DNA of 64,000 nucleotides from Bradyrhizobium japonicum USDA 6 (GCF_000284375.1 NC_017249.1:9107001-9171000); one strand, 5' to 3'. Shown: positions 25,952-36,183, counted from the stretch's first letter. Numbers and translations are program-made. The notes: generated from the letters alone by a model not told the origin.

Positions 25952-26251
25952 ATGGCAAATGCAACAATGGTCGTGACCTGCAGCGGCGGCACATACTTCG
26001 ATCGCGACTATTATGTCGACGTGCATCTACCGTTGGCGCTCGCATGCTGGCAGAAGCATGGCCTCGAAAGCGCCGCCGCCTTCTTCCCTCGAGACGTCAA
26101 TTCGGTAGATGTTTCCGTCGGGTTTTATCGGTTTCGCGATGAGGCTTCGCTTCACGCTGCGCTTGCATCCGCCGACACCGACGCAATTATGGACGATGTC
26201 CCCCGATTTACTGACGCCAACGTTACCCGAATGATCGGAGCCCCGCTCTGA
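25952..26251 (+). CDS. EthD-family protein
   Basis: The 99-aa product is a dimeric ferredoxin-like EthD/ABM fold protein: VVTCSGGTYFDRDYYVDVHLPLA, cut here as FDRDYYVDVHLPLA, then GLESAAAFFPRD and the end VTRMIGAPL. EthD proteins accompany ether or aromatic degradation enzymes and may be small hydrolases or chaperones. The start at 25952 is inferred from homology-like pattern; the ribosome site is weak (GAAAGTCG). It is the last gene of the cluster. Confidence 0.82.
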   Translation: MANATMVVTCSGGTYFDRDYYVDVHLPLALACWQKHGLESAAAFFPRDVNSVDVSVGFYRFRDEASLHAALASADTDAIMDDVPRFTDANVTRMIGAPL

Positions 26252-26610
26252 CGGGCGGATGTCGCGATGCATCCCGTTAACTCGTCAATTCCGACTGGCA
26301 GGATCATACGCCTTACCAGTGGACGAAATTCCTGACATTGACGCCGGTCGCGGCCAAGCGTCGACCCATCTCGGAAGTCCGACAATGTCCGCTTTCGCGC
26401 CGTTGTTGGGGGACAAGCGGACATAGGTGCGCCTACTCTCAGCGGCAGAGTTTATGAGTACGCACCCTAGTTTACAAATGATCGTTTTACGTTCTTGCGG
26501 CGCCCATGGTTGTCTTTGGGCACGAGAGGGCGATCGGCGGACAGTCGAAGCGGATCTCGTAGTGCGGTGGCCAGAAAGCGACATCGCAAATACATAGGAA
26601 GAATCCGGAC
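26252..26610. other. Intergenic region with interspersed-repeat remnant
   Basis: No supported gene. On the minus strand around 26375-26430 it reads SPNNGAKADIVGLPR, a pattern that recurs in spurious short proteins of rhizobial genomes because of an interspersed intergenic repeat. I recall this rather than being able to prove it here. Confidence 0.35.
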
Positions 26611-27140
26611 ATGAACAAAACCCAGATACATTCCTTCGTGCTTCCCGATGCAGCAAAAGCATTTTTGCAGAAGGAACTAGCTCCCATCAAATATCCTGCC
26701 ACCGCCTACGGATCTTATCTTGCGCAGATCTCCGCAGTGCGGTCGAAGATCGCCGTTGCGTTGACCGATATCCTGCCGTTTCTCTCGGAGCAGGTTCCTC
26801 CGTCAGCTCGCCCCGCGGCTATCGAGATTACGAATCTGCCGGTCGATGCGAACATCGACCGCCCTCCGTCCAATGGCGCGAAGCTAAAGCATATCCCAAA
26901 GGCGTCGTACTTGTCTGAGAATCTACTCGTTCTCTTCGCCGGGCTGTTCGGCACTCCCTTCTCGATGTCGTTCGAAAGCGAGAGCCTAGTGAACAACGTC
27001 ATTCCCTTGCCGTCCGCCAAGTCGGACTTTAGCGCCCTCAGCTCTTCGTCGGATCTGAGCTTCCACATCGAGAACGCGGCCTTGAGATTTCATGACAATG
27101 GCCGCGACTGTGCGCCAATGGCGCTGTTCTTCACTGGAGT
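26611..27140 (+). pseudogene. Fe(II)/2-oxoglutarate oxygenase (clavaminate-synthase-like), truncated
   Basis: About 177 native residues remain of an expected 320-340. The part HIPKASYLSENLLVLFAGLFG and the metal motif LSFHIENAALRF (HxE) match the TauD/clavaminate synthase/asparagine oxygenase group, which hydroxylates amino acids. From about 27140 the sequence becomes the 3' part of an IS5-type transposase read backwards, so the second His and the Arg for 2-oxoglutarate are gone. The ATG at 26611 follows AGGAAGAATCCGG. Probably non-functional. Confidence 0.7.
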
Positions 27141-28036
27141 TGTAAGGCGCGGCTGCCTTGCCCTTGCCGATGCACTCCACCTCCGGGGCGTGGAAAGAAT
27201 AATGCTTCCAGCCACGCTGACGCTGCTGTTGCGAGCGGATCTGCGAAGCGCGGCTGAGCGGGAGGACGAAGGCGTTCTCGAGCACAGCTCGACCTTCGAT
27301 CTTGCGGCCGATATCGCGGATGATCGTACGCCTCCGACGGGGATCTCGTCGTATGCGTACGGATGATCCGGCCCAGCCGGCTGTGCAGGATGCGCAACTG
27401 CCGCTGATGCCGCCTGAATTGCTTGGCATGGGCGTAGCGTCCCGCCATCATTGCCGCGGTCTTGGCGACGCGAAGATAGGACTGCCGCAGCTTGACCCCG
27501 TGCTTCCTCGCCATGCGGTTGAGCCCCTTGATGGCCGCGTGCAGCAGCTTAGCATCGGTCGGAAAGGTGATCGCCTTCGGCTGCACGGTGGTATCGACCG
27601 TGACACGCTTGAGGTCCTGGCTGCGTAACGCGCCGGCTTCGTGCGCCACCCGCAGGCTCTCGGCCAACAGCAGCTCCAGCTTGTCGCCGAGCCGCTTGCG
27701 CCAGTGGCTCAGGTCCGAGCGCTCGTGCGGAAATGAATGCTGGAAGAACTCTTCGCCGGTGAAGTACTGGAAATACGGGTCGTGGACCCAGCGCTCGCAC
27801 ACCCCTTCGTCGGACAGGCCGTAAATCTGCTTGAGCAGCAGCAGCCCAATCACGAAGCGGGTCGCGATGCCTGGCCGGCCGTTCTCGCTGTAGAGCGGGG
27901 CGATCTCCCCATCGATCCAGTCCCAGTCGACCCTGCCGGCGAGCTGAACCAGCTCGTGCTTCATATTGATGATCTGGTCCAGCCTGGCCCGGAACAGATC
28001 GCCCGATCCCGTCGCCTTCTGCTTCTTCGGCCGCAT
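27137..28036 (-). pseudogene. IS5-family transposase, frameshifted and 3'-truncated
   Basis: Reading leftward, the DUF772 part is intact (FVIGLLLLKQIYGLSDEG, HDPYFQYFTGEEFFQH, VDTTVQPKAITFP). Near 27360 the frame changes, and the rest continues as IIRDIGRKIEG ... HAPEVECIGKGKAAAPY. It ends abruptly at about 27137, joined to the oxygenase remnant. The last third with the catalytic Glu is missing. Confidence 0.85.
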
Positions 28037-28057
28037 CACCCCCTCCGATGCGACCAC

Positions 28058-28329
28058 GGAATCATGACTGGCGATTCGACGGAATCTTGAAAATGAAATT
28101 GGAAGGTTCCGATCCCTGAAGCATCAAAACCCTGCAATCGCAAAAAAGCCGGTCTGTCAGATTACGATTCCACATCAGTCGCTTGGTCGCTCTTAACGGA
28201 CGACTGCCTACTTCATGTTCACGCCGATGATGCGGTTGCTTTCAGCGATTATCCTGCGGAAGGGCTGAACCGCCATTTTGCAAAGCATTCACGTTATCGT
28301 ACCCCGTCGTCGTGACGGCCGCTAAGCAC
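28058..28329. other. Non-coding remnant DNA
   Basis: Between the IS5 remnants I see no gene. The left part probably contains the outer end of the first IS5 element, but no clear inverted repeat is left. Confidence 0.35.
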
Positions 28330-28483
28330 ATCGCTGTCCTGGGCCTGGTCGCCGATCTCCGCAGAACCGCTTCCAGAATCCGGCGCGTCGCAGTAGGCTT
28401 GCGACCGGTCGTCTATCGATAGCGCGCTCCTCCAGAAAGTGATTGCGGATGCGTTCCCGTTGCTCATCCGTCAGCCAAATCAT
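28330..28483 (-). pseudogene. Fragment of an IS5-family transposase N-terminus
   Basis: The minus strand reads MIWLTDEQRERIRNHF from ATG 28483, then after a frame change PTATRRILEAVLRRS. This matches the usual IS5 start (MIWLTDEQWERI ... TRRVLEAVLWI). Nothing of the catalytic part remains. Confidence 0.65.
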
Positions 28484-28701
28484 TCTTTTTAGCGTCCTCG
28501 TCGTCGAAGGTTTCGGTCGCGCGACTAAGCCGAGATTAGGAATATATCCGTAACGAAGATTAGCCAGTACGCTACTTACAAGCCACGAACTTCTATAAAC
28601 GCTTGGTCCATTGCTAGCATGACTTTGTCGAAGGCCGAATGTCCCTTGAGGTCACTTCGCATGGAACGACGCCGCCCGACAGCCTCAGCTTGCCGCTTAC
28701 A

Positions 28702-28986
28702 CTATTTCTTCTTCCTGCGACGTGGACGCGCCGGCTTGCGACCTCCAGGCAGGGTCTTGGGAGTCGTCGCACTTTTAGACGGCCGAATAAACAACTCGGA
28801 CAAATGAACGTCCAGCGTCTCGGCGATGCGTTCGAGAAGATCAATTGTCGGGTTCTTCGATTGCCGCTCAAGAGCCCCCATATACGAGCGGTCAACCCCC
28901 GCTTCGTAAGCCAATTTCTCTTGCGAAATACCTCGCTCTACGCGGATTCGACGCACATTCCAGGCCACAATCGCACGAGTTTTCAT
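28702..28986 (-). CDS. XRE-family transcriptional regulator
   Basis: The 94-aa product is a single Cro/CI-type HTH (residues about 8-66: RIRVERGISQEKLAYEAG, VDRSYMGALERQSKNP) and a very basic tail ending RPRRRKKK. Small XRE proteins of this length with a basic tail are common in rhizobial accessory DNA. No clear operator or partner gene is visible. Confidence 0.85.
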   Translation of the reverse strand: MKTRAIVAWNVRRIRVERGISQEKLAYEAGVDRSYMGALERQSKNPTIDLLERIAETLDVHLSELFIRPSKSATTPKTLPGGRKPARPRRRKKK

Positions 28987-29157
28987 GCGTAAAACATGTC
29001 ATGAAGCCGGGGCTTCAAACCACTGGCTATAGTCCCGCTATTAATTTCTTCGCGAAAGCCGCCTGCAGCGCACACTCGCCTAAGCTTCCTCCGACCACGG
29101 CTTCGTATTCGGCAAGAGTGCGTATATAGCGCGACAATCAGGATGAGAGTCTCACCC

Positions 29158-29740
29158 TGATCGCCGCCGCGCATGCGTAACAACGACGGCGGTGGGGACG
29201 CCGCCAGCTCCGCCGCGATCTCAGCCGGGCGGACCGCGCCATTGCGACTAACAACTCCATCGAGATGAGCGGAGTCGACGACCCGCAGCCGGCGCCCATC
29301 CGATTGCAGTGTGGACGGCAACCTGGTGCAATCCATGGCGGATCCGCACTTCCCCGGCCACGATCGTCACCGCCATGCGCTCGCCAATAAGGCGCCATGG
29401 CACGGAGTAGCTGTTCGCGTCGATCTCGACGGCGCAATCATTGCCGACGACGTGGGTCAGTTCACGCAAGGGTCCGAACGACGGCTGTCCGCCGAGCGGT
29501 TTCAACCGATGTATCTCATCACGCGCAAAGCGGATGATCGGGGCGCCTCGCCGGTCGCGCCCTGGATGCGAACGTTCGCAACATCACGCTCCCATCTGTC
29601 GAGATGCGCCTCGAATGCTTCCCAACTTGGGAAGGAATGACCGGCGATCGCGTTCTTCTTCACGTAGCCGACGCCATTCTCCGTCTCGCCCTTCGTGCGC
29701 GCCCGATACGTCTGCAAACAATCTCGGCGTCGACCGCCCG
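29158..29740 (-). pseudogene. IS21 istA transposase remnant
   Basis: Three consecutive frames read as an IstA C-terminal half: YRARTKGETENGVGYVKKN, then SFGPLRELTHVVGNDCAVE, SYSVPWRLIGERM, and finally RRLRVVDSAHLDGVV. The N-terminal HTH and most of the DDE core are absent, and no istB follows. Its upstream edge cuts into the kinase-like gene. Confidence 0.75.
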
Positions 29741-30544
29741 ATGGCGCGCAGGCTCGATCAACCATCTGAGCGTGTCTCGCTCACCGGCCTCGAGGACGGC
29801 CAGCCGCTCACCTGCCGCATCAGATTCGTTCTCCACGGCTGAGAGCCCACGGCTGAGGCTCGAGGCATCGAGCTTCAGGAGACCGGCGAGCAACAGGCCG
29901 AGCGCACGCCAATCGTCGAGGAACGACATGATAATCGGTGCACCTGCGGATTTCGCAAAGACGACGAGCGGCGCTTTGTCCGCCTCCGACAATCGGACGC
30001 ACCACTCAAAGCTGCCAAGCCGGAAGTCGGGCGCTGTGGCAGACGCCGTGAAGACCGAAGAACTGTCGAGACGGCCATAGACCAGTCCCTGGTTGTGGAC
30101 GGCTTCAAGCGCCTTCGCCAGACGCTCGGCGTTGCGCCAGAGAACGATGCGCGAGCGCGGGACATCAAGATTGTTCAGCCAGTGATCGGGGCGCGCATGC
30201 TTGACCATGGTATCGAGTGGCGCGAGATCTCGCGGCATGGCCAGAAAGAAGGCATCCGACGCCTCGCCGTACCGCAGCAGTTCGACGATGACCTTGTCGG
30301 CGCCTGGATAGGCGAGCACACGCTGTGCCTGGCGCATTTCATGCTGCCAAATTTCACGAAGATCATCGTCGACCGCTGAGCCGGTCTTTTGCCAGTATTT
30401 GAGCACGACTGGCTGGTCGTCGCGCTTGTCGTGGGCCGAAATGATCGCCGATTTGAGCGGCTCACCACCGGGGGCCGAGAGGTATTGGTCCCCAAGGTCG
30501 AACTGATCCGTCAACGGCCGCAGTTTTTTCAATGTGCTCGGCAT
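29741..30544 (-). pseudogene. Protein-kinase-like gene, truncated by IS21 remnant
   Basis: Starting at ATG 30544 the product has a kinase-like fold: an ATP-site Lys in QPVVLKYWQ and a hinge region near ADAFFLAMP-like LLRYGEASDAFFLAMP. A degenerate catalytic loop GLVYGRLDSSSVF (no HRD) and a DFG-like DFRLGSFEW come next. About 265 native residues remain before the IstA sequence. The missing HRD Asp points to a pseudokinase or a very divergent kinase. Large proteins with such N-terminal kinase modules occur in defence islands, but the rest of this one is gone. Confidence 0.6.
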
Positions 30545-30547
30545 CAA

Positions 30548-31010
30548 CTATGAGCTCAAATGGAGCATCTGCTTTGGCGCGGCGGGCGTTTGCACATGCA
30601 ATGATTTTCAGTATTCGCAGCCAACTAACGATGGTATCGAAATTTGCGTCGGCAACGTCCCGAGCAGCGGGATAGCCTGATTCGGCGAGCTGAATTTAAC
30701 AAGAATTGTCACCGGCATCCGCCGGTCGCAGCAGTATGTCTGAAATATCCCCTGCGAGCCCTTCCGCGTCCGCACCCGCTCTGGTAGCTACCCGCCTTGC
30801 CGGGGCCGCCGCAGGCAGCCACCCGGCACCGGTTCAGATTAAGCCAGAAATACCGCAAATTAACTTTTTATATCAACCACTTATAGCTATACTGCCTGAT
30901 TCTTCGTCGCCTTGGATGAGCTTCTTTGGGGAACGGAACGTCCGAAAAATGCTGCATAGTTCGGACGGACAAATCTTGCCGACGACCGAAATTTGCATCA
31001 TATTTCGGAC
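30548..31010. other. Intergenic region upstream of abiE locus
   Basis: No gene supported. AT-rich sequence around 30850-30900 and TTCGGAC repeats (30960, 31004) just before abiEi could be promoter and operator elements for the toxin-antitoxin unit, whose antitoxins normally bind their own promoter. Confidence 0.4.
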
Positions 31011-31676
31011 ATGCTTGATCAACCGACCACAGACCTCCGCCCGCGGCTCATTGCCCGCATCGACGCAACGCCGACAGAGGTATGGACACCCGGTGATTTC
31101 GCTGATCTCGGCAGTCGCGCGGCCGTCGACAAGACGTTGCAGCGTCTCGTTGCGGCTGGCGAGTTGCGCCGCATCGACCGCGGGCTCTACGACCGGCCGC
31201 GAAAGAGCAACCTCACAGGCAAGCCGATGGTCCCCGACTATCGCGCGGTCATCAGGGCTGTGGCGCGCCGCGACCAGGCCCGCGTCGTGGTCGACGGGAT
31301 GACTGCCGCGAATGATCTCGGCCTCACCACGGCCGTGCCGGCGCGCATCGAGGTCCTGGTCGACGCTCGCCTGAAGCCGATCAAACTTGGAAAGCAGGTC
31401 ATCAATTTCAAGTCGGCGGCACCTAGCCGTCTTTATTGGGCCGGACGTCCGGGCATGCGCGTCGTTCAGGCGCTCTATTGGATGCAGGATATGATGGCGG
31501 GGAAGGACGATCGACAAGCGGTAGAGAACGTCCTCAGCAAGCTGTTCGCAAACCCGCAGCATGGAAAGGAGATTCGCGACGATCTCCGTGCAGGTCTTTC
31601 AGCTATGCCGATCTGGATGCAGGACTTTCTCAGGCCCTTGCTCGAACCTGACGACGCGGCGGAGGATCACGCGTGA
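31011..31676 (+). CDS. abiEi: AbiEi-type antitoxin (type IV toxin-antitoxin)
   Basis: The ATG at 31011 ([11 protein letters not shown]) is preferred to an upstream TTG. The 221-aa product has the N-terminal winged-helix of AbiEi/DUF6088 proteins: [39 protein letters not shown]-terminal antitoxin domain follows ([20 protein letters not shown]). AbiEi represses its operon and counters AbiEii, blocking phage by abortive infection. It overlaps the toxin gene by 4 bp (GTGA). Confidence 0.88.
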   Translation: MLDQPTTDLRPRLIARIDATPTEVWTPGDFADLGSRAAVDKTLQRLVAAGELRRIDRGLYDRPRKSNLTGKPMVPDYRAVIRAVARRDQARVVVDGMTAANDLGLTTAVPARIEVLVDARLKPIKLGKQVINFKSAAPSRLYWAGRPGMRVVQALYWMQDMMAGKDDRQAVENVLSKLFANPQHGKEIRDDLRAGLSAMPIWMQDFLRPLLEPDDAAEDHA

Positions 31677-32720
31677 GTAGCGCAGCCTACAAGGAGGTCA
31701 TCTCCGCCGCACCCGGCGAGAAGCTTGATCTTTTCCTGACGACGGCGAACCGGCTCGGTGCGCCGATCGGAAACGTCGAGAAGGATTTTTGGGTCTGCTG
31801 GACCCTCAATGCTCTCTATCACGAACGGCCCGCAGGAGGTCCGCGCCTTCTCTTCAAGGGCGGGACGTCGCTGTCGAAGGCATACGGGCTGATCGAAAGA
31901 TTTTCCGAAGACATCGATATAACGGTGTTTCGCAACGATCTCGACGAGTCTGCTTCAGTCGAAGAACTCGAGATCGATCTTGTCGAATAAGAAACGCCGC
32001 GCTCGATTGGATGCGATCCGGGACGCTTGCCGCAGCTATATTAGCGGTCCGCTATACGCCTTCCTGACCGAACATCTCGCCGAAGCGACGAGTGGACGCG
32101 GACGCCTCGAGATCGACGCGTCGGATGCCGACGGGCAGACGCTTCTCGTCTGGTATCCCGAGGTTGAACCGCGCGACGAGGCCTATGTGCGGCCGGCAGT
32201 CCGGATCGAGTCCGGAGCGAAGTCGGCGCTTGACCCGAACCACCTGGCGAATATCCGTCCTTACATTGCCGACGACGTGGCAGGCCTCGAATTGACGGTG
32301 CCGAACGTCACGACGATCGACGCCGAGCGCACGTTCTGGGACAAAATCGTGATCGCTCACGGGCTGCGCCGCTGGTTCGAGCGCCGCGGTGAGCTGCGCC
32401 AGGAAGGCCAGCGCATTTCGCGGCACTTCTACGACCTGTATTGCCTCTTCGCCTCCGACATCGGCCGGTCGGCGGTCAAAGATGCCGAATTGGGGGCCGA
32501 CTGCGTCCGTCATGCTCTCATGTTCTTCAACCGGCCTGATTACGATCTCGTCTCGGCCGTGACCGGATCGTTTGCGCTTGCGCCGACTGCGGCAATGATC
32601 GACGCGCTCGCGCGTGACTATACGAACATGACGCCAATGATCTTCGGCGAGGCTCCTCGGTTCGAGCAAATCCTCGCGTCGATGGAAAAGATCGAACGCG
32701 CGGTGAATAGGACGCGCTAG
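31673..32720 (+). pseudogene. abiEii: AbiEii nucleotidyltransferase toxin, frameshifted
   Basis: The first part (GTG 31673 to about 31975) has the nucleotidyltransferase motif [20 protein letters not shown], and DIDITVF. From about 31980 the homologous reading continues in another frame: KKRRARLDAIRDAC, TIDAERTFWDKIVIAHGL, RISRHFYDLYCLF. A single-base change between 31965 and 31985 joins the two. AbiEii toxins transfer nucleotides to tRNA or other targets. The antitoxin is intact, so the unit is an orphaned antitoxin unless the shift is a sequencing error. Confidence 0.85.
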
Positions 32721-32763
32721 CAAACGAGCAGAATTCGACAACCGCCGATGATAGGATCATGGC

Positions 32764-33726
32764 ATGGCTGACGCTCCAGAGAACATCCCAATGCGATTGC
32801 CCGATCCCGCCTCGATCGAGGCGGTTCTCGCACGTCTTCCGACCGGATCTGACGAAGCGGCGCTGGCGGCCGCGCTCACAGAGGCGTTTCCGGGATTTCC
32901 GTTTTCGACATCGGGCATTGACGAGCAGTATTGGCGCGACACGCGCTCGGTGGTCGCCGCCGACGGGACACGGATCGCAGAATACCGGCCGTGGATGGAA
33001 GCGGAGCTTGCCAAGGACAATGGCGACATTGGCGCGCTCTGGACGCGACTGCGCGAGAGCGACCTTCAGATCTCGGAATGGCACGGCAACAGTGTGTATG
33101 CCTTCGCGCCAACTGGACCGGGCGCGGCGGACTATGTGCAAATCCGTCTCGGTCTGGAAGTTGAATGGCGTGCCGGGCCGATCGTCAATCCGACATATCG
33201 CCCTTGGGGCAAGGGCGAATTACTCGATCCGTCATGGATCACGCACGAAGATATGTCCGACGACAAGGTAATCGCTGGTCCGCTCTATCGGATGCTTGGG
33301 CGCCCAGGCAGCAGCGTCGTCCATGTCCGGAGCTTCCTGACGCGGTGTGCCCGCCTCGAGCGCGAGAAGCGCGAGGCGCAGCGGCCAGAGATGGAACGCC
33401 GTGTGGTACGTGAAACGACACGCGAGGGCACGACCGAGACGCCGTTTCTTGAACTGGTGCCGGACTGGTTCGAGTTCGTGCCGCGGGAGACGCGCTTCTT
33501 CCAGGATTGGGAAGAATCAAGCGCTTCGGCCGAGCGGGTCTATGTGCACTGGGCGCTCGACATTTACGACTACGACGATAAAGGCACACGCGAGATCGGA
33601 TTCGTGCCGCGCCCGCGGCATCTGCCGGAAGAGAGGCTGATCGCTGGCGACGCCTCGGTTCATATCCTGATGGATCGCGTCGAAGCCATCGACCGTGAGG
33701 TCGGCGTCCCATTTGGTTCTTCTTGA
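32764..33726 (+). CDS. 320-aa protein of unknown function
   Basis: A full-length frame with good codon use, 43 bp after the abiEii end. The protein is soluble and acidic, rich in aromatic residues (YRPWMEAELAKDNGD, VQIRLGLEVEWRAG, WALDIYDYDDKGTREIGF). No domain is recognised. Its stop overlaps the next small gene (TGATG). It could be cargo linked to the AbiE unit or an independent gene. Confidence 0.75.
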   Translation: MADAPENIPMRLPDPASIEAVLARLPTGSDEAALAAALTEAFPGFPFSTSGIDEQYWRDTRSVVAADGTRIAEYRPWMEAELAKDNGDIGALWTRLRESDLQISEWHGNSVYAFAPTGPGAADYVQIRLGLEVEWRAGPIVNPTYRPWGKGELLDPSWITHEDMSDDKVIAGPLYRMLGRPGSSVVHVRSFLTRCARLEREKREAQRPEMERRVVRETTREGTTETPFLELVPDWFEFVPRETRFFQDWEESSASAERVYVHWALDIYDYDDKGTREIGFVPRPRHLPEERLIAGDASVHILMDRVEAIDREVGVPFGSS

Positions 33727-33860
33727 TGACCCATGGTAATCGAGTTGCGCCAGAGGTTGGCCAAGCGATCGCCAAGGGCCTGCGTAGTCAGCGCGTGGTC
33801 TTACCCGATCGGGATGCGCGTGTGCTTCTCCGCTGGGCCGAACGGTCCTATGGATTCTAG
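33726..33860 (+). CDS. Small 44-aa protein, coupled to upstream gene
   Basis: ATG 33726 overlaps the upstream stop in TGATG. The peptide (MTHGNRVAPEVGQAIAKGL start; LLRWAERSYGF end) is basic and helical. The coupling supports translation; I do not recognise it. It may itself be truncated by the recombinase remnant that follows. Confidence 0.4.
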   Translation: MTHGNRVAPEVGQAIAKGLRSQRVVLPDRDARVLLRWAERSYGF

Positions 33861-33971
33861 GAAGACAGGGCCGCGGCGGAAGGCCTCAGTAAACCTAACG
33901 CCACACTATCGGAGCTCTGGAAAGAGCGTCGCGACCAATCTGCTTGAGGTAGTCAGGCCTCCTCTCACCTG

Positions 33972-34800
33972 TTGTCGCCGCTTCCAGAAGCCGGCACGCT
34001 GCGGGCTTTCGTTCGCTACGTCGAGCGATCTCAGCTGGGTGCGCCCGCCACCCGGACGATGGCGCTGGACTTCGTCCTGTCGTTCGGTGGCGCCGCCGAC
34101 AGCCGCGCGGTCCGTCACGGCGTGCTCCGCCGATTCTACGAGTACCTGGTCGTCTACGACCCCCAGACCGAGGTCTTGGAGCGCAGAGCTTTCCCGTGGT
34201 CCAGGGCGATTCCGCCGCCGCGCATCCCTAAGTGAGGCTGAGCTGACGTCGCTTATCGACGCATGCAGCTTCATTTCGCCAGGGACCCCTCTCAGGGGCC
34301 GCACGATGGCGACGCTAATCGGATTGTTGGCCAGCACGGGGTTACGATCGGGCGAAGTGGTCAGGCTTGATCGCGGCGACGTCGATCTGACCAACGGGGG
34401 CATCCTCGTCCGTAAAACCAAGTTCCGTAAAGACCGCCTGATTCCTGTTCACCCAACGACCCAGGCAGCCAAACTTCGTCGATACGCCCGTGAGCGCGAC
34501 ACCGTGTTTCCCAGGCCCAAAGGCGAGGCGTTCTTCCTCAGCTCGCGAGGCTGCCGTCTGTCGGCAACCGGCTTGCAAAGCAACTTCGCTAAGGCCCGCA
34601 AGCTCGCGGGCCTTGACAATGGCAAGCCTCTGCGACCGCACGATCTCCGGCACCGGTTCGCGGTGACCAGGCTGAGGCTGTGGCACCACGAGCGCGCGGA
34701 CGTCCAAGCGCTGCTGCCCTTACTCGCCACCTACCTCGGCCACGCCAACTATAGCGACACAGCCTACTACCTCACCGGCTCGTCGGATCCCCACCAAACG
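33972..34800 (+). pseudogene. Tyrosine recombinase remnant 1 (RIT-type?)
   Basis: The core-binding domain is in one frame (LRAFVRYVERSQLGAPATRT, FYEYLVVYDPQT). The catalytic domain is in another after about 34230: STGLRSGEVVRLDRGDV (catalytic Arg), KPLRPHDLRHRFAVTRL (HxLR) and TYLGHANYSDTAYYLTG (His, Tyr). It then runs straight into a second recombinase. Consecutive recombinases of this kind are typical of the RIT elements of rhizobia (y4rABC-like). Confidence 0.78.
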
Positions 34801-35390
34801 GGCCCACATCGAGGTGACGCATCATCTCACCAACGCCGAGGTGGAGGCTATCATCGCAGCCCCTGATCAGACGACGTCCCGCGGTCGGCGCGACCGGGCC
34901 TTTCTGCTCTTCTTGGCGAGAACCGGCGCTCGCGTGTCCGAAGCGACCGGCGTCAACGCGAACGACCTTCAGTTGGAGCGAGGACGCCCGCAGGTGCTGC
35001 TTCATGGCAAGGGACGCCGAGATCGCGTCGTTCCCATTCCTCAGGATTTGGTGCGATCGCTGACCAACCTATTGAGCGAACGCGGCCTCGCCCATCATGA
35101 ACCGCGGCCAATCTTCGTCGGGGTCCACAACGAGCGCCTGACGCGTTTCGGCGCGACACACATCGTGCGGCGTGCCGCCTCCCAGGCCGGGTCCACGAGG
35201 CCAAGCTTGGAGGGCAAGCCGATATCGCCGCACATCTTCCGGCATTCCCTCGCCATGAAGCTTCTCCGGTCAGGCGTGGACCTCCTGACGATTCAGGCTT
35301 GGCTTGGCCATGCTCAGGTCGCCACGACCCACCGATACGCCGCTGCGGATGTCGAGATGATGCGCCGGGGACTTGAGAAGGCGGGCGTCT
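34801..35390 (+). pseudogene. Tyrosine recombinase remnant 2, N-terminus lost
   Basis: The catalytic domain is intact: THHLTNAEVEAIIAAPDQ, ARTGARVSEATGV (Arg), SPHIFRHSLAMKLLRSG (HxFRH) and LGHAQVATTHRYAAADV (His, Tyr). The core-binding domain is absent, and the frame starts where recombinase 1 ends, so an internal deletion has fused the two. After LEKAGV the frame continues into IS66 sequence. Confidence 0.78.
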
Positions 35391-36183
35391 CAGGCGACGG
35401 AAGCGCTTCTGGCCCAGATCGCCGTCGCCAAATATGCCGATGGCCTGCCGCTCTACCGGCAGGAGGCTATCTACGCCCGCGACAAGGTCGAGCTCGACCG
35501 CCAGTTGATGGCGCAATGGATGGGCAAGCTCGGCTTCGAGCTCGAGATCATGGCCGACTACATCTTCAGCGAGGTCAAGAAGGCCGAACGGGTCTTTGCC
35601 GACGAAACCACTTTGCAGACGCTCGCTCCGGGCTCCGGATCGACAAAGACGGCCTATTTATGGGCCTATGCCAGGGATGATCGAACGTTTGGCCGCAACG
35701 GTCCCCCGATGGTGGCTTATCGCTTCGAAGACAGCCGCTCCGGTGAATGCGCGGTCCGCCATCTCAATGGTTATCGCGGAATCCTGCAGGTGGATGGCTA
35801 CGCCGCCTATAACAAGCTCGCGCGATCCGATCGCGGCAATGATTGCATCACAGGCTGGCTGCTGGTCACACTGCAGACGCAAGTTCTACGAGCTGCATGT
35901 TGCAGGGAGCTCAGAAGTGGCAACGGCGACGGTCGAGCGGATGGCGAAGTTCTGGCAGGTCGAGAAAACGATGCGCGGTCAAAGCCCCGACACTCGCGTT
36001 GCCGCGCGCCAGCAAGCCTCCGCGGCGATCGTCGCAGATCTCTTCGATCTCTGGCAGCAGACCTTGCGTCGGATCTTCGGCAAATCAAAACTGGCTGAGG
36101 CGATCCGCTATGCCGTCTCGCGCCGTGCCATCTTCGAACGATTTCTGACCGATGGTCGCATCGAGCTCGGTAGAGTCGACGAC
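35391..36183 (+). pseudogene. IS66-family TnpC remnant
   Basis: The 5' half of the transposase is lost. What remains reads IAVAKYADGLPLYRQEAI, FADETTLQTLAPGSG (Asp) and YRGILQVDGYAAYNKLA (Asp). After a frame change near 35870 it continues AGCWSHCRRKFYELH and FERFLTDGRIELG. The final catalytic Glu region and the C-terminal box are missing, ending where the intron fragment begins. Confidence 0.82.
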
